Assembly (NCBI GenBank): GCA_963704545.1 | Contig: OY969915.1 | Coordinates: 1,550,001 to 1,614,000 of the forward strand | Source of the DNA: VRUE01 sp963704545 | GTDB lineage: Bacteria > Actinomycetota > Thermoleophilia > Solirubrobacterales > 70-9 | Reading direction: 5' to 3' | DNA: 64,000 bases | In this document: piece after piece, positions 29,234 through 37,023 of the stretch | Layout: each line of letters opens with the position of its first letter | Numbering within the stretch: position 1 is the first letter of the stretch | Position numbers and translations under genes: made by a program | Notes under the pieces: generated by a model | Told to the model about the DNA's origin: nothing | What the model saw: only the letters and a program-made list of their open reading frames with translations | The model's database searches: none

Positions 29234-30733
29234 TCAGGGAGTACCGCTGGTGCTGGACTTATTGCCGATGGGCGCCGTCGATCCTTCCGCCGAGCCGTTG
29301 GTTGCGGGACCGTCCGTTGGCGCCGTGGAAGGTTTTTGCGATTTCTTGCCGCCGGGTTGCGTCTGTGCGCTGCCCGCCCCGGCGCTGCCCGACCCCTTTT
29401 GCGGTTTGCCGGGCGCGCTGTGAGGATGCGAGGCGCCGCCGTGAGAGTGAGCCTTCGTGTTCCGGGAGCGGCTGTGGCCCTTGGCACGGGCCCCCCGTTC
29501 GGCTCGGTGCTCTGCTGCGGTCTGCTGCCCTTGGGCAGCGGCCGGTGGCAGAGTGGCCGGCGGGCCCTGGCCTGCGCCGGTCTCCCCGGCGGTCGACTCG
29601 ATGGGGCTCGACCCCTGCGCCCCTTGCCGGCCCGGCCCGGTGACGGTCCGCTCACCGCCTGCGCGCGCACGACTACCCAGCCCCGTGCCTCCGGCCGATG
29701 AGTGTGCCGAGTTGCCTGCGCCGGCTGCGATCCCCGTCTCCTCCGGAGTTGCCTCGCGGGCCACCGTGCCGCTGCTCTCGTTTGGAAGCCCGACGTCGAC
29801 CAGCCCGCTGCGATCGGCGGCCGAGACGCCCACCGTGGCCGCGACGGCGACGGTTGCCACCGACTTGACGAGGAACGGGGTCGCCGCGACCTTGCCGGCG
29901 CCGACGGCGACCGTTGTCCCCGCAGCCACGCCGCCTGCAGCGCCGTGCCCGCCGCCCAGAACGGCGTGCAGGATTCCGACGGAAGCGATGGCTGGCAGCG
30001 GCGCCAGGGACGCAAGGTCGTGGCGCCGCTCCTCGATCGCCTGGCTGAAGGCCCGGCAGTCCGGGCAGGCGCGCAGGTGGGCCTGGATGTTGCGCCGGCG
30101 CCGTACCCTTCCATCCGCGTCTGAGAGCCGGCGCGTCACCTCTTCGCAGGTCATCTCACGCCCCTCCGCGAGCTGCCGCAGGCTCAGCCTCGCCTCGTAG
30201 ATCGTCTGTCGGGCGACCGCGGGTGAGGTGTCGAACGCCTCGGCGATCTGGGCGAACTCGAGACCCGCCAGCTCGCGCATCGTCAGCATCGATCGCTGTC
30301 TCTCGGGAAGCTCGGCGAGGTCGCTGAGCAACTGGCTCAGGCGCTCGCGCTGGGCGGTTGTCTCGGCCGGCCCTCCGCCCGGCGCGGCAAGGTCGTCCGT
30401 AAACTCGACCGCCTGGCGGCGCTTGCGCAGGAGCTCGACGGACTCGTTGCGGGCGACCCTGAAGAGCCAAGGCTTGAGCTGGATCTGCCGCTCCTCTCCG
30501 GGCAGTGCCCTCAGGGCCTTGACCATCGTGTTCTGGAGGGCGTCGCTCGCGTCCTCGGGGCTGCCCACGATCGAGAGGCAGAAACGGTAGAGGCTCTGGC
30601 TGTAGCGCCGGTAGATCTCGGCGAAGGAGCGCTCGTCGTTTCTGGCCGCGCGCCTTGCCAGGCGCTCGTCCGAGAGCAGCCTCGCTCCAGCCGAGGGTCG
30701 CGCGGTGCGATTCGAGCGTCCCTGTCGACTCAT
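29234..30733 (-). CDS. ECF sigma factor with C-terminal zinc-finger anti-sigma-like and membrane extension
   Basis: 499 residues. Sigma2 (about 28-95; RSFAEIYRRYSQSLYRFCLS, PEDASDALQNTMVKALRA) and sigma4 (about 125-180; LPERQRSMLTMRELAGLEFA) form a complete ECF sigma factor. It continues into a zinc-finger domain (MTCEEVTRRLSDADG and HLRACPDC, the HxxxCxxC of anti-sigma factors). A hydrophobic stretch (about 240-300) and a ~190-residue Gly/Ser/Thr/Pro-rich tail predicted to lie outside the cell follow. Regulator and anti-regulator in one membrane-tethered chain would require proteolysis or a conformational change for release. The start is ATG 30733; the longer open frame runs antisense to alaS and is not coding. 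Divergent from alaS. Confidence 0.85.
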   Translation of the reverse strand: MSRQGRSNRTARPSAGARLLSDERLARRAARNDERSFAEIYRRYSQSLYRFCLSIVGSPEDASDALQNTMVKALRALPGEERQIQLKPWLFRVARNESVELLRKRRQAVEFTDDLAAPGGGPAETTAQRERLSQLLSDLAELPERQRSMLTMRELAGLEFAQIAEAFDTSPAVARQTIYEARLSLRQLAEGREMTCEEVTRRLSDADGRVRRRRNIQAHLRACPDCRAFSQAIEERRHDLASLAPLPAIASVGILHAVLGGGHGAAGGVAAGTTVAVGAGKVAATPFLVKSVATVAVAATVGVSAADRSGLVDVGLPNESSGTVAREATPEETGIAAGAGNSAHSSAGGTGLGSRARAGGERTVTGPGRQGAQGSSPIESTAGETGAGQGPPATLPPAAAQGQQTAAEHRAERGARAKGHSRSRNTKAHSHGGASHPHSAPGKPQKGSGSAGAGSAQTQPGGKKSQKPSTAPTDGPATNGSAEGSTAPIGNKSSTSGTP

Positions 30734-30870
30734 GTATCGATCGTTTCGGCACTCGTGGCCGTCCAGTAAAGGGTTGGGGCCTTTCCGTCCATCTCCTGAA
30801 CGTCCTGCCGTCCCGGATGTCAGTCCCCTCTGGCGCCAAGAGGGATACTGCGGAGGAGCGGCGCGGCGCT

Positions 30871-30876
30871 TAGGCT
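30871..30876 (+). promoter_or_regulatory. -10 element (TAGGCT) of alaS
   Basis: TAGGCT ends 7 nt before the alaS ATG; no Shine-Dalgarno is present. One of many such leaderless-type promoters in the window. Confidence 0.5.
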
Positions 30877-30883
30877 GCCGTCC

Positions 30884-33568
30884 ATGAAGGCGACCGAGAT
30901 CCGCCAGACCTACCTCTCCTTCTTCGAGGAGCGAGGGCACAAGATCGTGCCGTCGGCCTCGCTCGTCCCGTCCGTGCTCGACCCCTCGGTGCTGCTGACC
31001 ACGGCCGGGATGCAGCCCTTCAAGCCATACTTCCTCGGCCGCGAGGAGCCGCCCGCCCGCCGCCTCGCCGACGTGCAGAAGTGCTTCCGCACCACCGACA
31101 TCGAGGAGGTCGGCAAAACGGCCCGCCACCTCACCTTCTTCGAGATGCTCGGCAACTGGAGCTTCGGCGACTACTTCAAGGAGGAGTCGATCCCGTGGGG
31201 CTGGGAGCTCTCCACGGAGGGCTTCGGCATGGATTCCGAGCGGATCTGGGTCACCGTCTTCGGCGGCGACGAGGAGCTCGGGCTGGGTCCCGACGAGGAG
31301 GCGATCGGGGTGTGGCGCCGGGTCGGGGTGCCCGACGAGCGGATCGTCCGCCTCGGCCGCGAGGACAACTTCTGGCAGGCCGGCCCGACCGGGCCCTGCG
31401 GCCCGTGCTCGGAGCTCTACCTCGACCGCGGCGAGAACTTCGGCGCTCCGGGCGAGCGGCCCGGCGACGACACCGACCGCTTCCTCGAGTTCTGGAACCA
31501 CGTCTTCATGACCTACGACCTCGGCTCCGACGGGTCACTGGCCGAGCTGCCGATGCGCAACATCGACACCGGCATGGGCCTGGACCGGATGGCGGCAATC
31601 CTCCAGGACGTCCCCTCGGTCTTCGAGACCGACCTGATCCGCCCGCTGCTCGACCTCGCCGAGGAGATGTCGGGACGCTCCTACGGGGAGGACGCGGCCG
31701 TGACCCGGGCGATGCGGATCGTCGCCGACCACTCGCGCGGCGCCTCCTTCCTGATCGCCGACGGCGTCGTGCCCTCGAACGAGGACCGCGGCTACATCCT
31801 GCGCCGGATCATGCGCCGGGCGATCCAGCAGGGGCGCACTCTCGACCTCGAGGGGCCCTGGCTGGGCCGTTTCGCCGAGCGGACGATCGAGGTCATGGGG
31901 GAGGCCTATCCCGAGCTGGCGGCCGAGCGAGAGACGATCGCGCGCTGGGTCGGCGACGAGGAGGAGAGCTTCGGCCGCACGCTGGAGCGCGGCAGCGAGC
32001 TGCTGGAGCGCCTGGTGGTTGAGGCGAAGGAGTCCGAGACGTCGTGGATCGACGCGGCCGACGCCTTCAAGCTCCACGACACCTACGGCTTCCCCTACGA
32101 CCTGACCAAGGAGCTGCTGGCCGAGCAGGGGCTCTCGGTCGATGACGGCGGCTTCGAGGAGCTGATGGAGGAGCAGCGCCAGCGCGCCCGCACCGGCGCC
32201 GCCACCGCGCACGGCTCCGAGGACCACCACGAGCGGGTGATCGCCTTTGCGGGCGAGACGCCCGCCACCCACTTCGTCGGCTACGAGACCCTGCGCGCGA
32301 CGACCGGCCTGGCCGCGGTGCGCAGCGACGACGGCCGGGCGCTGGTCAAGCTGGAGGAGAGCCCCTTCTACGCCGAGGGCGGCGGTCAGGTCGCCGATTC
32401 AGGCGTGCTGCGCTGGGAGGGCGGCGAGGCCCGAGTCGTCGACGTCTACCGGGTCGGGGAAGACCAGGTGCTTGAGGTCGAAGGGAGCGGCCCCCGGACG
32501 CGGGAGCGGGGGCGCGAGATCGCCGGTGATGATGAGCGCGCCCCCGCGGGAGCGGAGGAGACCGCGTTTGTTCATGTGGAGGCAGAGGTCGACCGCGAGA
32601 CCCGTCACGCGACGATGCGCAACCACACCGCGACGCACCTGCTCCACGCGGCGCTGCGCGAGCGGCTCGGCACCCACGTGCGCCAGGCCGGCTCTGCGGT
32701 CCGGCCCGACAAGCTGCGCTTCGACTTCACCCACGGCCAGGCGCTCGGCGCCGAGGAGCTGCGCGCGGTCGAGGACCGGGTCAACGAGTGGATCAAGGCG
32801 AGCCAGCCGGTGCGCTGGCTGGAGATGGAGCGCGCCGAGGCCGAGCGTCTGGGCGCGATGGCGCTCTTCGGCGAGAAGTACGGCGAGTGGGTGCGGGTGG
32901 TCGAGGTCGAGGGCGTCTCGCGCGAGCTCTGCGGCGGCACCCACGTCGCCAACACCGCCGAGGTCGGCATCTTCAAGATCTCCTCGGAGGGCTCCAGCGC
33001 CGCCAACGTGCGCCGGATCGAGGCCCTCACCGGCCCCGCGGCGATCGACTGGTTCCGCGAGCGCGAGGATCGCCTGCGCGAGGTCGGCGACCTGCTCGGC
33101 ACCCCGCAGGACCCTCTCGCCGGCGCCCGCCGCGCCGCCGAGCGCCTGCGCGACGCCGGCGCGGGGGAGCAGCAAGCCCAGAAGCAGGTCCTCGGCGAGG
33201 AGGCGGAGCGGCTGGTCGGCGAGGCGGCCGACATGGGCACCGTCAAGGCGGTCGTCTCCGACGTGCCGCTGGCGGACCAGAAGCAGATGCTCGAGCTCGC
33301 CAACCGGATCCAGTCGAAGCTGGGCGGCGACTCGGCGATCGTCCTCGGTGGGGTGGAGGGCGACAAGGTCGCCCTGGTGGTCCTCGTCTCGAAGGGCGCG
33401 GTCGAGCGGGGGCTCTCCGCGTCCGAGATCGTTCGCGAGGCGGCTGCGGTCGTCGGCGGCGGCGGGGGCGGTCGCGACGACATGGCCCAGGCCGGCGGCA
33501 AGGACCCCGCCAAGCTCGAAGAGGCACTGGCGACCGCGCGCCGGGCGATCGAGCGAGAGGCCGGGTAG
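30884..33568 (+). CDS. alaS: Alanyl-tRNA synthetase
   Basis: 894 residues, full length. Catalytic core (RQTYLSFFEERGHKIVPSAS, RTTDIEEVGKTARHLTFFEM), tRNA-recognition region, editing domain with zinc ligands RNHTATHLLHAAL and ELCGGTHVANTAE, and the C-Ala domain with a glycine-rich GGGGGGRDDMAQAGG end. Between the beta-barrel and editing domains, residues near 540-555 form a variable insert whose DNA is palindromic (32506-32547). Head of the alaS-ruvX-mltG-aroE cluster, with a 6-nt gap to ruvX. Confidence 0.96.
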   Translation: MKATEIRQTYLSFFEERGHKIVPSASLVPSVLDPSVLLTTAGMQPFKPYFLGREEPPARRLADVQKCFRTTDIEEVGKTARHLTFFEMLGNWSFGDYFKEESIPWGWELSTEGFGMDSERIWVTVFGGDEELGLGPDEEAIGVWRRVGVPDERIVRLGREDNFWQAGPTGPCGPCSELYLDRGENFGAPGERPGDDTDRFLEFWNHVFMTYDLGSDGSLAELPMRNIDTGMGLDRMAAILQDVPSVFETDLIRPLLDLAEEMSGRSYGEDAAVTRAMRIVADHSRGASFLIADGVVPSNEDRGYILRRIMRRAIQQGRTLDLEGPWLGRFAERTIEVMGEAYPELAAERETIARWVGDEEESFGRTLERGSELLERLVVEAKESETSWIDAADAFKLHDTYGFPYDLTKELLAEQGLSVDDGGFEELMEEQRQRARTGAATAHGSEDHHERVIAFAGETPATHFVGYETLRATTGLAAVRSDDGRALVKLEESPFYAEGGGQVADSGVLRWEGGEARVVDVYRVGEDQVLEVEGSGPRTRERGREIAGDDERAPAGAEETAFVHVEAEVDRETRHATMRNHTATHLLHAALRERLGTHVRQAGSAVRPDKLRFDFTHGQALGAEELRAVEDRVNEWIKASQPVRWLEMERAEAERLGAMALFGEKYGEWVRVVEVEGVSRELCGGTHVANTAEVGIFKISSEGSSAANVRRIEALTGPAAIDWFREREDRLREVGDLLGTPQDPLAGARRAAERLRDAGAGEQQAQKQVLGEEAERLVGEAADMGTVKAVVSDVPLADQKQMLELANRIQSKLGGDSAIVLGGVEGDKVALVVLVSKGAVERGLSASEIVREAAAVVGGGGGGRDDMAQAGGKDPAKLEEALATARRAIEREAG
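32506..32547. repeat. Palindromic insert inside alaS
   Basis: 11-bp perfect arms GCGGGGGCGCG (32506-32516 and complement 32537-32547) with a 20-nt loop, in a length-variable segment of AlaRS. Confidence 0.6.
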
Positions 33569-33574
33569 CGGAAG

Positions 33575-33982
33575 GTGCGTGTGCTCGCGCTGGACCACGG
33601 CACCGCGCGGATCGGTTGCGCCATCTCCGATCCGAGCGGGACCCTGTCGACGCCGATGGCGGTGATCGAGCCGCCCGAGGCGCGCGCGGTCGCCGAGCTC
33701 GTCGCGGAGCATGGGGTCGAGCTCGTCGTCGTCGGCCTGCCGCTGCACCTGAGCGGGGAGGAAGGCAGCCAGGCGGCCCTGGCCCGGACCTTCTGCGGCG
33801 AACTGGAGGCGATCCTCGACATCCCGGTCGAGACCTACGACGAGCGGCTGACGACCCGGATGGCCGAGGCGAGCAGGCGTGAAGGCGCGACGGCGGCGCC
33901 GGACTCGATCGCCGCGGCCCACCTGCTCCAGGCCTACCTGGCCGGTCGCGCGGCGATGGAGGAGAGCGACGATGAGCGATGA
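33575..33982 (+). CDS. ruvX: YqgF/RuvX family nuclease (pre-16S rRNA processing)
   Basis: 135 residues with the RNase H-like fold: VLALDHGTARIGCAIS (first catalytic Asp), VVVGLPLHLSGEEG, YDERLTTRMAE and DSIAAAHLLQAYL (last catalytic Asp). The family matures the 5' end of 16S rRNA (YqgF) and was also called a Holliday junction resolvase. GTG start at 33575; its 3' end overlaps mltG by 11 nt. The alaS-ruvX-mltG order is typical of actinobacteria and firmicutes. Confidence 0.9.
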   Translation: MRVLALDHGTARIGCAISDPSGTLSTPMAVIEPPEARAVAELVAEHGVELVVVGLPLHLSGEEGSQAALARTFCGELEAILDIPVETYDERLTTRMAEASRREGATAAPDSIAAAHLLQAYLAGRAAMEESDDER

Positions 33983-34997
33983 GCGCGCCGCCGCCGAACG
34001 CGAGCAGCGGCGTCGGGAGCGCGAAGCCCGCCGGGCCGAGCGCGGTGGCGGGGCGCCGGCGGCGGCCGATCCGCCCGGGTCCCCGAGGCCACCCGGGCCT
34101 CCGAAGACGCCCAAGCCACCCAAGGCGAAGAAGGAGCGCGCGCCCGGTTCGCCCGGCCGCCGCCTCGGCATTGCCGTCGGCGTCGCCGCGATCGTCCTCG
34201 GCATAGTCGCGATCGCGGCGTTCGCCTACCGGCACTTCAACCGCGACGCGCCGCCACCAGTCGTGGTCAGGACGATCACGGTGACGGTCCCCGAGGGCTA
34301 CACGCGAAGCCAGACCGCCGAGATCGCCAAGAGCGAAGGGCTGCGGGGCAGCTACGAGCGGGCAAGCGTCCGCTCTCCGTATCTGAACCCGGCCGAGTAC
34401 GGCGGCAAGGACGCCGAGAACCTCGAGGGCTTTCTCTTCCCCGACACCTTCGAGCTGGAAAGGCGCGCCGAGGCCGCGACGCTGGTCCAGCTGCAGCTGG
34501 AAGACTTCAAGCGGCGCATCAAGGGGGTCGACATGAGCTACGCGCGCTCGAAGAACCTCACCACGTACGACGTGGTGACGATCGCCTCCCTGGTCGAGGA
34601 GGAGGCGCGGCTCGCCGGCGAGCGCCCGCTGGTCGCGGCCGTGATCTACAACCGCCTGCGGGAAGGAATGCCACTCGGCATCGACGCGACGGTCCGCTTC
34701 GCGACCGGCAACTACACCGAGCCGCTGACCGAATCCGAGCTCGCGGTCGAGTCGCCTTACAACACGCGCCTAAACGCCGGCCTGCCACCGGGGCCGATCG
34801 GCAGCCCCGGCCTGGCCTCGATCGAAGCCGCGGCGCGGCCGGCCAAGGTCGACTACCTCTTCTACGTGGTCGAACCGGGCAGCTGTGGCAAGCACGCCTT
34901 CTCCTCGAGCGAAGCCGAGTTCCAGCGCGACGTCGAAAGCTACAACTCTGCCCGCGAAGCGGCCGGCGGCAACTCGCCGGACAGCTGCGGGGAATAG
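33972..34997 (+). CDS. mltG: Endolytic murein transglycosylase MltG
   Basis: 341 residues. A cytoplasmic, charged, Pro-rich tail (~55 residues: RERAPGSPGRRLG), one membrane helix (IAVGVAAIVLGIVAIAAFAY), then the YceG/MltG domain outside the membrane: EGFLFPDTFEL, the catalytic glutamate in VTIASLVEEEARLAGERPLV, VIYNRLREGMPLGIDATV and YNTRLNAGLPPGPI. It cleaves nascent glycan strands to set chain length. The ATG at 33972 is used; another ATG is four codons on. Confidence 0.92.
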   Translation: MSDERAAAEREQRRREREARRAERGGGAPAAADPPGSPRPPGPPKTPKPPKAKKERAPGSPGRRLGIAVGVAAIVLGIVAIAAFAYRHFNRDAPPPVVVRTITVTVPEGYTRSQTAEIAKSEGLRGSYERASVRSPYLNPAEYGGKDAENLEGFLFPDTFELERRAEAATLVQLQLEDFKRRIKGVDMSYARSKNLTTYDVVTIASLVEEEARLAGERPLVAAVIYNRLREGMPLGIDATVRFATGNYTEPLTESELAVESPYNTRLNAGLPPGPIGSPGLASIEAAARPAKVDYLFYVVEPGSCGKHAFSSSEAEFQRDVESYNSAREAAGGNSPDSCGE

Positions 34998-34999
34998 AC

Positions 35000-35794
35000 G
35001 TGCGGCTCGCCGTCCTCGGGCACCCGGTCGGCCACTCGCGTTCGCCGGCGATGCAGAGCGCGGCGCTGGCCGAGCTGGGACTGGGCGAGTGGAGTTACGA
35101 GGCAATCGACGTCGCTCCGGACGCCCTGGAGGCGCGGGTGCGGGCGATGCCGGGCGAAAGGTTCGTGGGGGCCAACGTCACCGTGCCCCACAAGGGGGCC
35201 GCGCTTGCCCTCGCCGACGAGCTCTCCGAGACCGCCCGTGAGATCGGCGCCGCCAACACGCTGGTCTTCGCGGAGGGCGGGATCCGCGCCGAGAACACCG
35301 ACGCCGAGGGGCTGCTGCGCGCACTGCCGGGTTCGCCGGCCGGCAAGCGGGCACTCGTGCTCGGTGCCGGCGGCGCGGCCCGCGCCGTCGTCTGGGCCCT
35401 GTTGCGCGAGAGCGCCGAGGTGGCCGTCTGGAACCGAACCGGGCTGCGCTCGCGCAACCTCTGTGAGGAACTGGGGGGCGGTCCTGTCACCGAGCCGGAC
35501 CAGGGCACGTTCGACCTGATCGTCAACTCGACCGCGGTCGGCCTGGGCGGCGAGGATCCGTTCGCGGAGCTGCCCCTCGACCCGGACGGTTTCAGCACCG
35601 CCCAGGTAGTCGTCGACATGGTCTACGGCGCTGAGCCGACCGCACTGCTGCATACCGCCGAAGCCGCTGGTGCCACCACCGTCGACGGCCTCGAGATCCT
35701 CGTCCAGCAGGGTGCCCTCTCCCTCGAGATCTGGACCGGCCTCAAGCCCCCTCTCAACACGATGCGCGCCGCCGCCCGTTCGATCCGCCGATAG
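35000..35794 (+). CDS. aroE: Shikimate dehydrogenase
   Basis: 264 residues. Substrate loop VLGHPVGHSRSPAMQS, GANVTVPHKGAA (catalytic Lys), AENTDAEGLLRALP (catalytic Asp) and the NADP-binding glycine loop VLGAGGAARAVVW. Reduces 3-dehydroshikimate to shikimate. GTG start 2 nt after mltG's stop. With aroC, aroKB and aroQ downstream, it gives most of the pathway from 3-dehydroquinate to chorismate, apart from aroA. Confidence 0.94.
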   Translation: MRLAVLGHPVGHSRSPAMQSAALAELGLGEWSYEAIDVAPDALEARVRAMPGERFVGANVTVPHKGAALALADELSETAREIGAANTLVFAEGGIRAENTDAEGLLRALPGSPAGKRALVLGAGGAARAVVWALLRESAEVAVWNRTGLRSRNLCEELGGGPVTEPDQGTFDLIVNSTAVGLGGEDPFAELPLDPDGFSTAQVVVDMVYGAEPTALLHTAEAAGATTVDGLEILVQQGALSLEIWTGLKPPLNTMRAAARSIRR

Positions 35795-35807
35795 CCTTGA
35801 CGGCCTG

Positions 35808-36974
35808 ATGAGCGGGTTCAGGTTCACAACCGCGGGCGAGTCGCACGGGCCGGGGCTCGTGGCGATCGTCGAGGGGATGCCGGCAGGCCTCGAGCTCGAC
35901 CGTGAGGCGCTCGACCGCGACATGGCCCGCCGCCAACTGGGCCATGGCCGCGGTGGGCGGATGAAGATCGAGACCGACACGGTCGAGGTCCGCTCCGGCC
36001 TACGCCACGGCTGCACGCTCGGCAGCCCGATCGCAGTGCTCGTCGCCAACCGCGACTACGCCAACTGGGAGGAGCGGATGAACCCCTGGCCGGTCGAGGC
36101 CGAGGTCGACGAGGTTCACCTGCCCCGACCGGGGCACGCCGACCTGGTTGGCGCCCAGAAGTACGGACACGACGACATCCGCAACGTCCTCGAGCGCGCC
36201 AGCGCCCGCGAGACCGCCGCCCGCGTGGGGGCCGGCTCGGTCGCCCGCGGCTTCCTCACGGCTCTCGGCGTCAGCGTCCACAGCCACGTCACCCAGATCG
36301 CATCCGTGACCGCGCCCGAGCAGGCTGATCTCCGCCCGGAGGACTTCGCGGGGGTCGACGACGATCCCGTCCGCTGCCTCGACCCGGAGGCCAGCGCGGC
36401 GATGGTCGCGGAGATCAACCGCCTGCGCAAGGCCAACGAGAGCCTCGGCGGCACCTTCGAGGTGCGCGCCTTCGGCCTCGTCCCCGGCCTCGGCTCCCAC
36501 GTCTCCTGGGAAGATCGCCTCGACGGTCGCCTCGCCGGCGCCGTCGCCTCGATCCAGTCGGTCAAGGGCGTCTCGATCGGAGAAGCGTGGGACGTTGCCG
36601 GCCGCCCCGGCTCCGAGGCCCACGACGAGATCTTCTGGTCGCAGGAGCGCGGCTACTTTCGCGAGACCAACCACGCGGGCGGCCTCGAGGGCGGGATGAC
36701 CAACGGCCTGCCGCTGTCGGTACGTGCCGCGATCAAGCCGATCTCGACCCTGACCAAGCCGCTGCGCTCGGTCGACACCGAGACCAAGGAGCCGGCGCAG
36801 GCGCTGCGCGAGCGCACCGACTCGACGGTGGTGCCGGCGGCGGCGGTCGTCGCCGAGGCGATGGTCTGCCTCACCCTGGCCCGTGCCTACCGCGAGAAGT
36901 TCGGCGGCGACCACATCGACGACGTGCTCGCTGCGGTCGAGGCCTACGAGCAGCGCATCGACTTCCGAGGGTGA
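35808..36974 (+). CDS. aroC: Chorismate synthase
   Basis: 388 residues: FTTAGESHGPGLVAIVEG, RQLGHGRGGRMKIETD, RPGHADLVGAQKYG (signature) and RERTDSTVVPAAAVVAE. An FMN-dependent enzyme that converts EPSP to chorismate. TAGCCT lies 10 nt before the ATG, so besides read-through from aroE it may have its own promoter. The upstream open frame belongs to aroE antisense/alternate frames and is not used. Confidence 0.95.
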   Translation: MSGFRFTTAGESHGPGLVAIVEGMPAGLELDREALDRDMARRQLGHGRGGRMKIETDTVEVRSGLRHGCTLGSPIAVLVANRDYANWEERMNPWPVEAEVDEVHLPRPGHADLVGAQKYGHDDIRNVLERASARETAARVGAGSVARGFLTALGVSVHSHVTQIASVTAPEQADLRPEDFAGVDDDPVRCLDPEASAAMVAEINRLRKANESLGGTFEVRAFGLVPGLGSHVSWEDRLDGRLAGAVASIQSVKGVSIGEAWDVAGRPGSEAHDEIFWSQERGYFRETNHAGGLEGGMTNGLPLSVRAAIKPISTLTKPLRSVDTETKEPAQALRERTDSTVVPAAAVVAEAMVCLTLARAYREKFGGDHIDDVLAAVEAYEQRIDFRG

Positions 36975-36976
36975 GT

Positions 36977-37011
36977 CCCGTATTGACCGTGTTATCGACG
37001 GTGAAAACGGG
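36977..37011. repeat. Nested dyad between aroC and aroKB
   Basis: CCCGT-N4-ACCGT-N7-ACGGT-N4-ACGGG: two concentric 5-bp stems in the 49-nt gap. TTGACC (36984-36989) overlaps it. Could be an operator, a weak attenuator or a palindromic repeat. Confidence 0.45.
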
Positions 37012-37023
37012 GCGAGTCCGGTG

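Noticed and set aside
29234..31501. A 755-residue version of the sigma factor starting inside alaS
   Set aside because: The extra N-terminal part is antisense to alaS and has no domain; sigma2 begins soon after the ATG at 30733.
33162..33240. CRISPR-like or tandem repeats
   Set aside because: No regularly spaced direct repeats with unique spacers were found anywhere in the window; apparent repeats are GC-rich codon runs.
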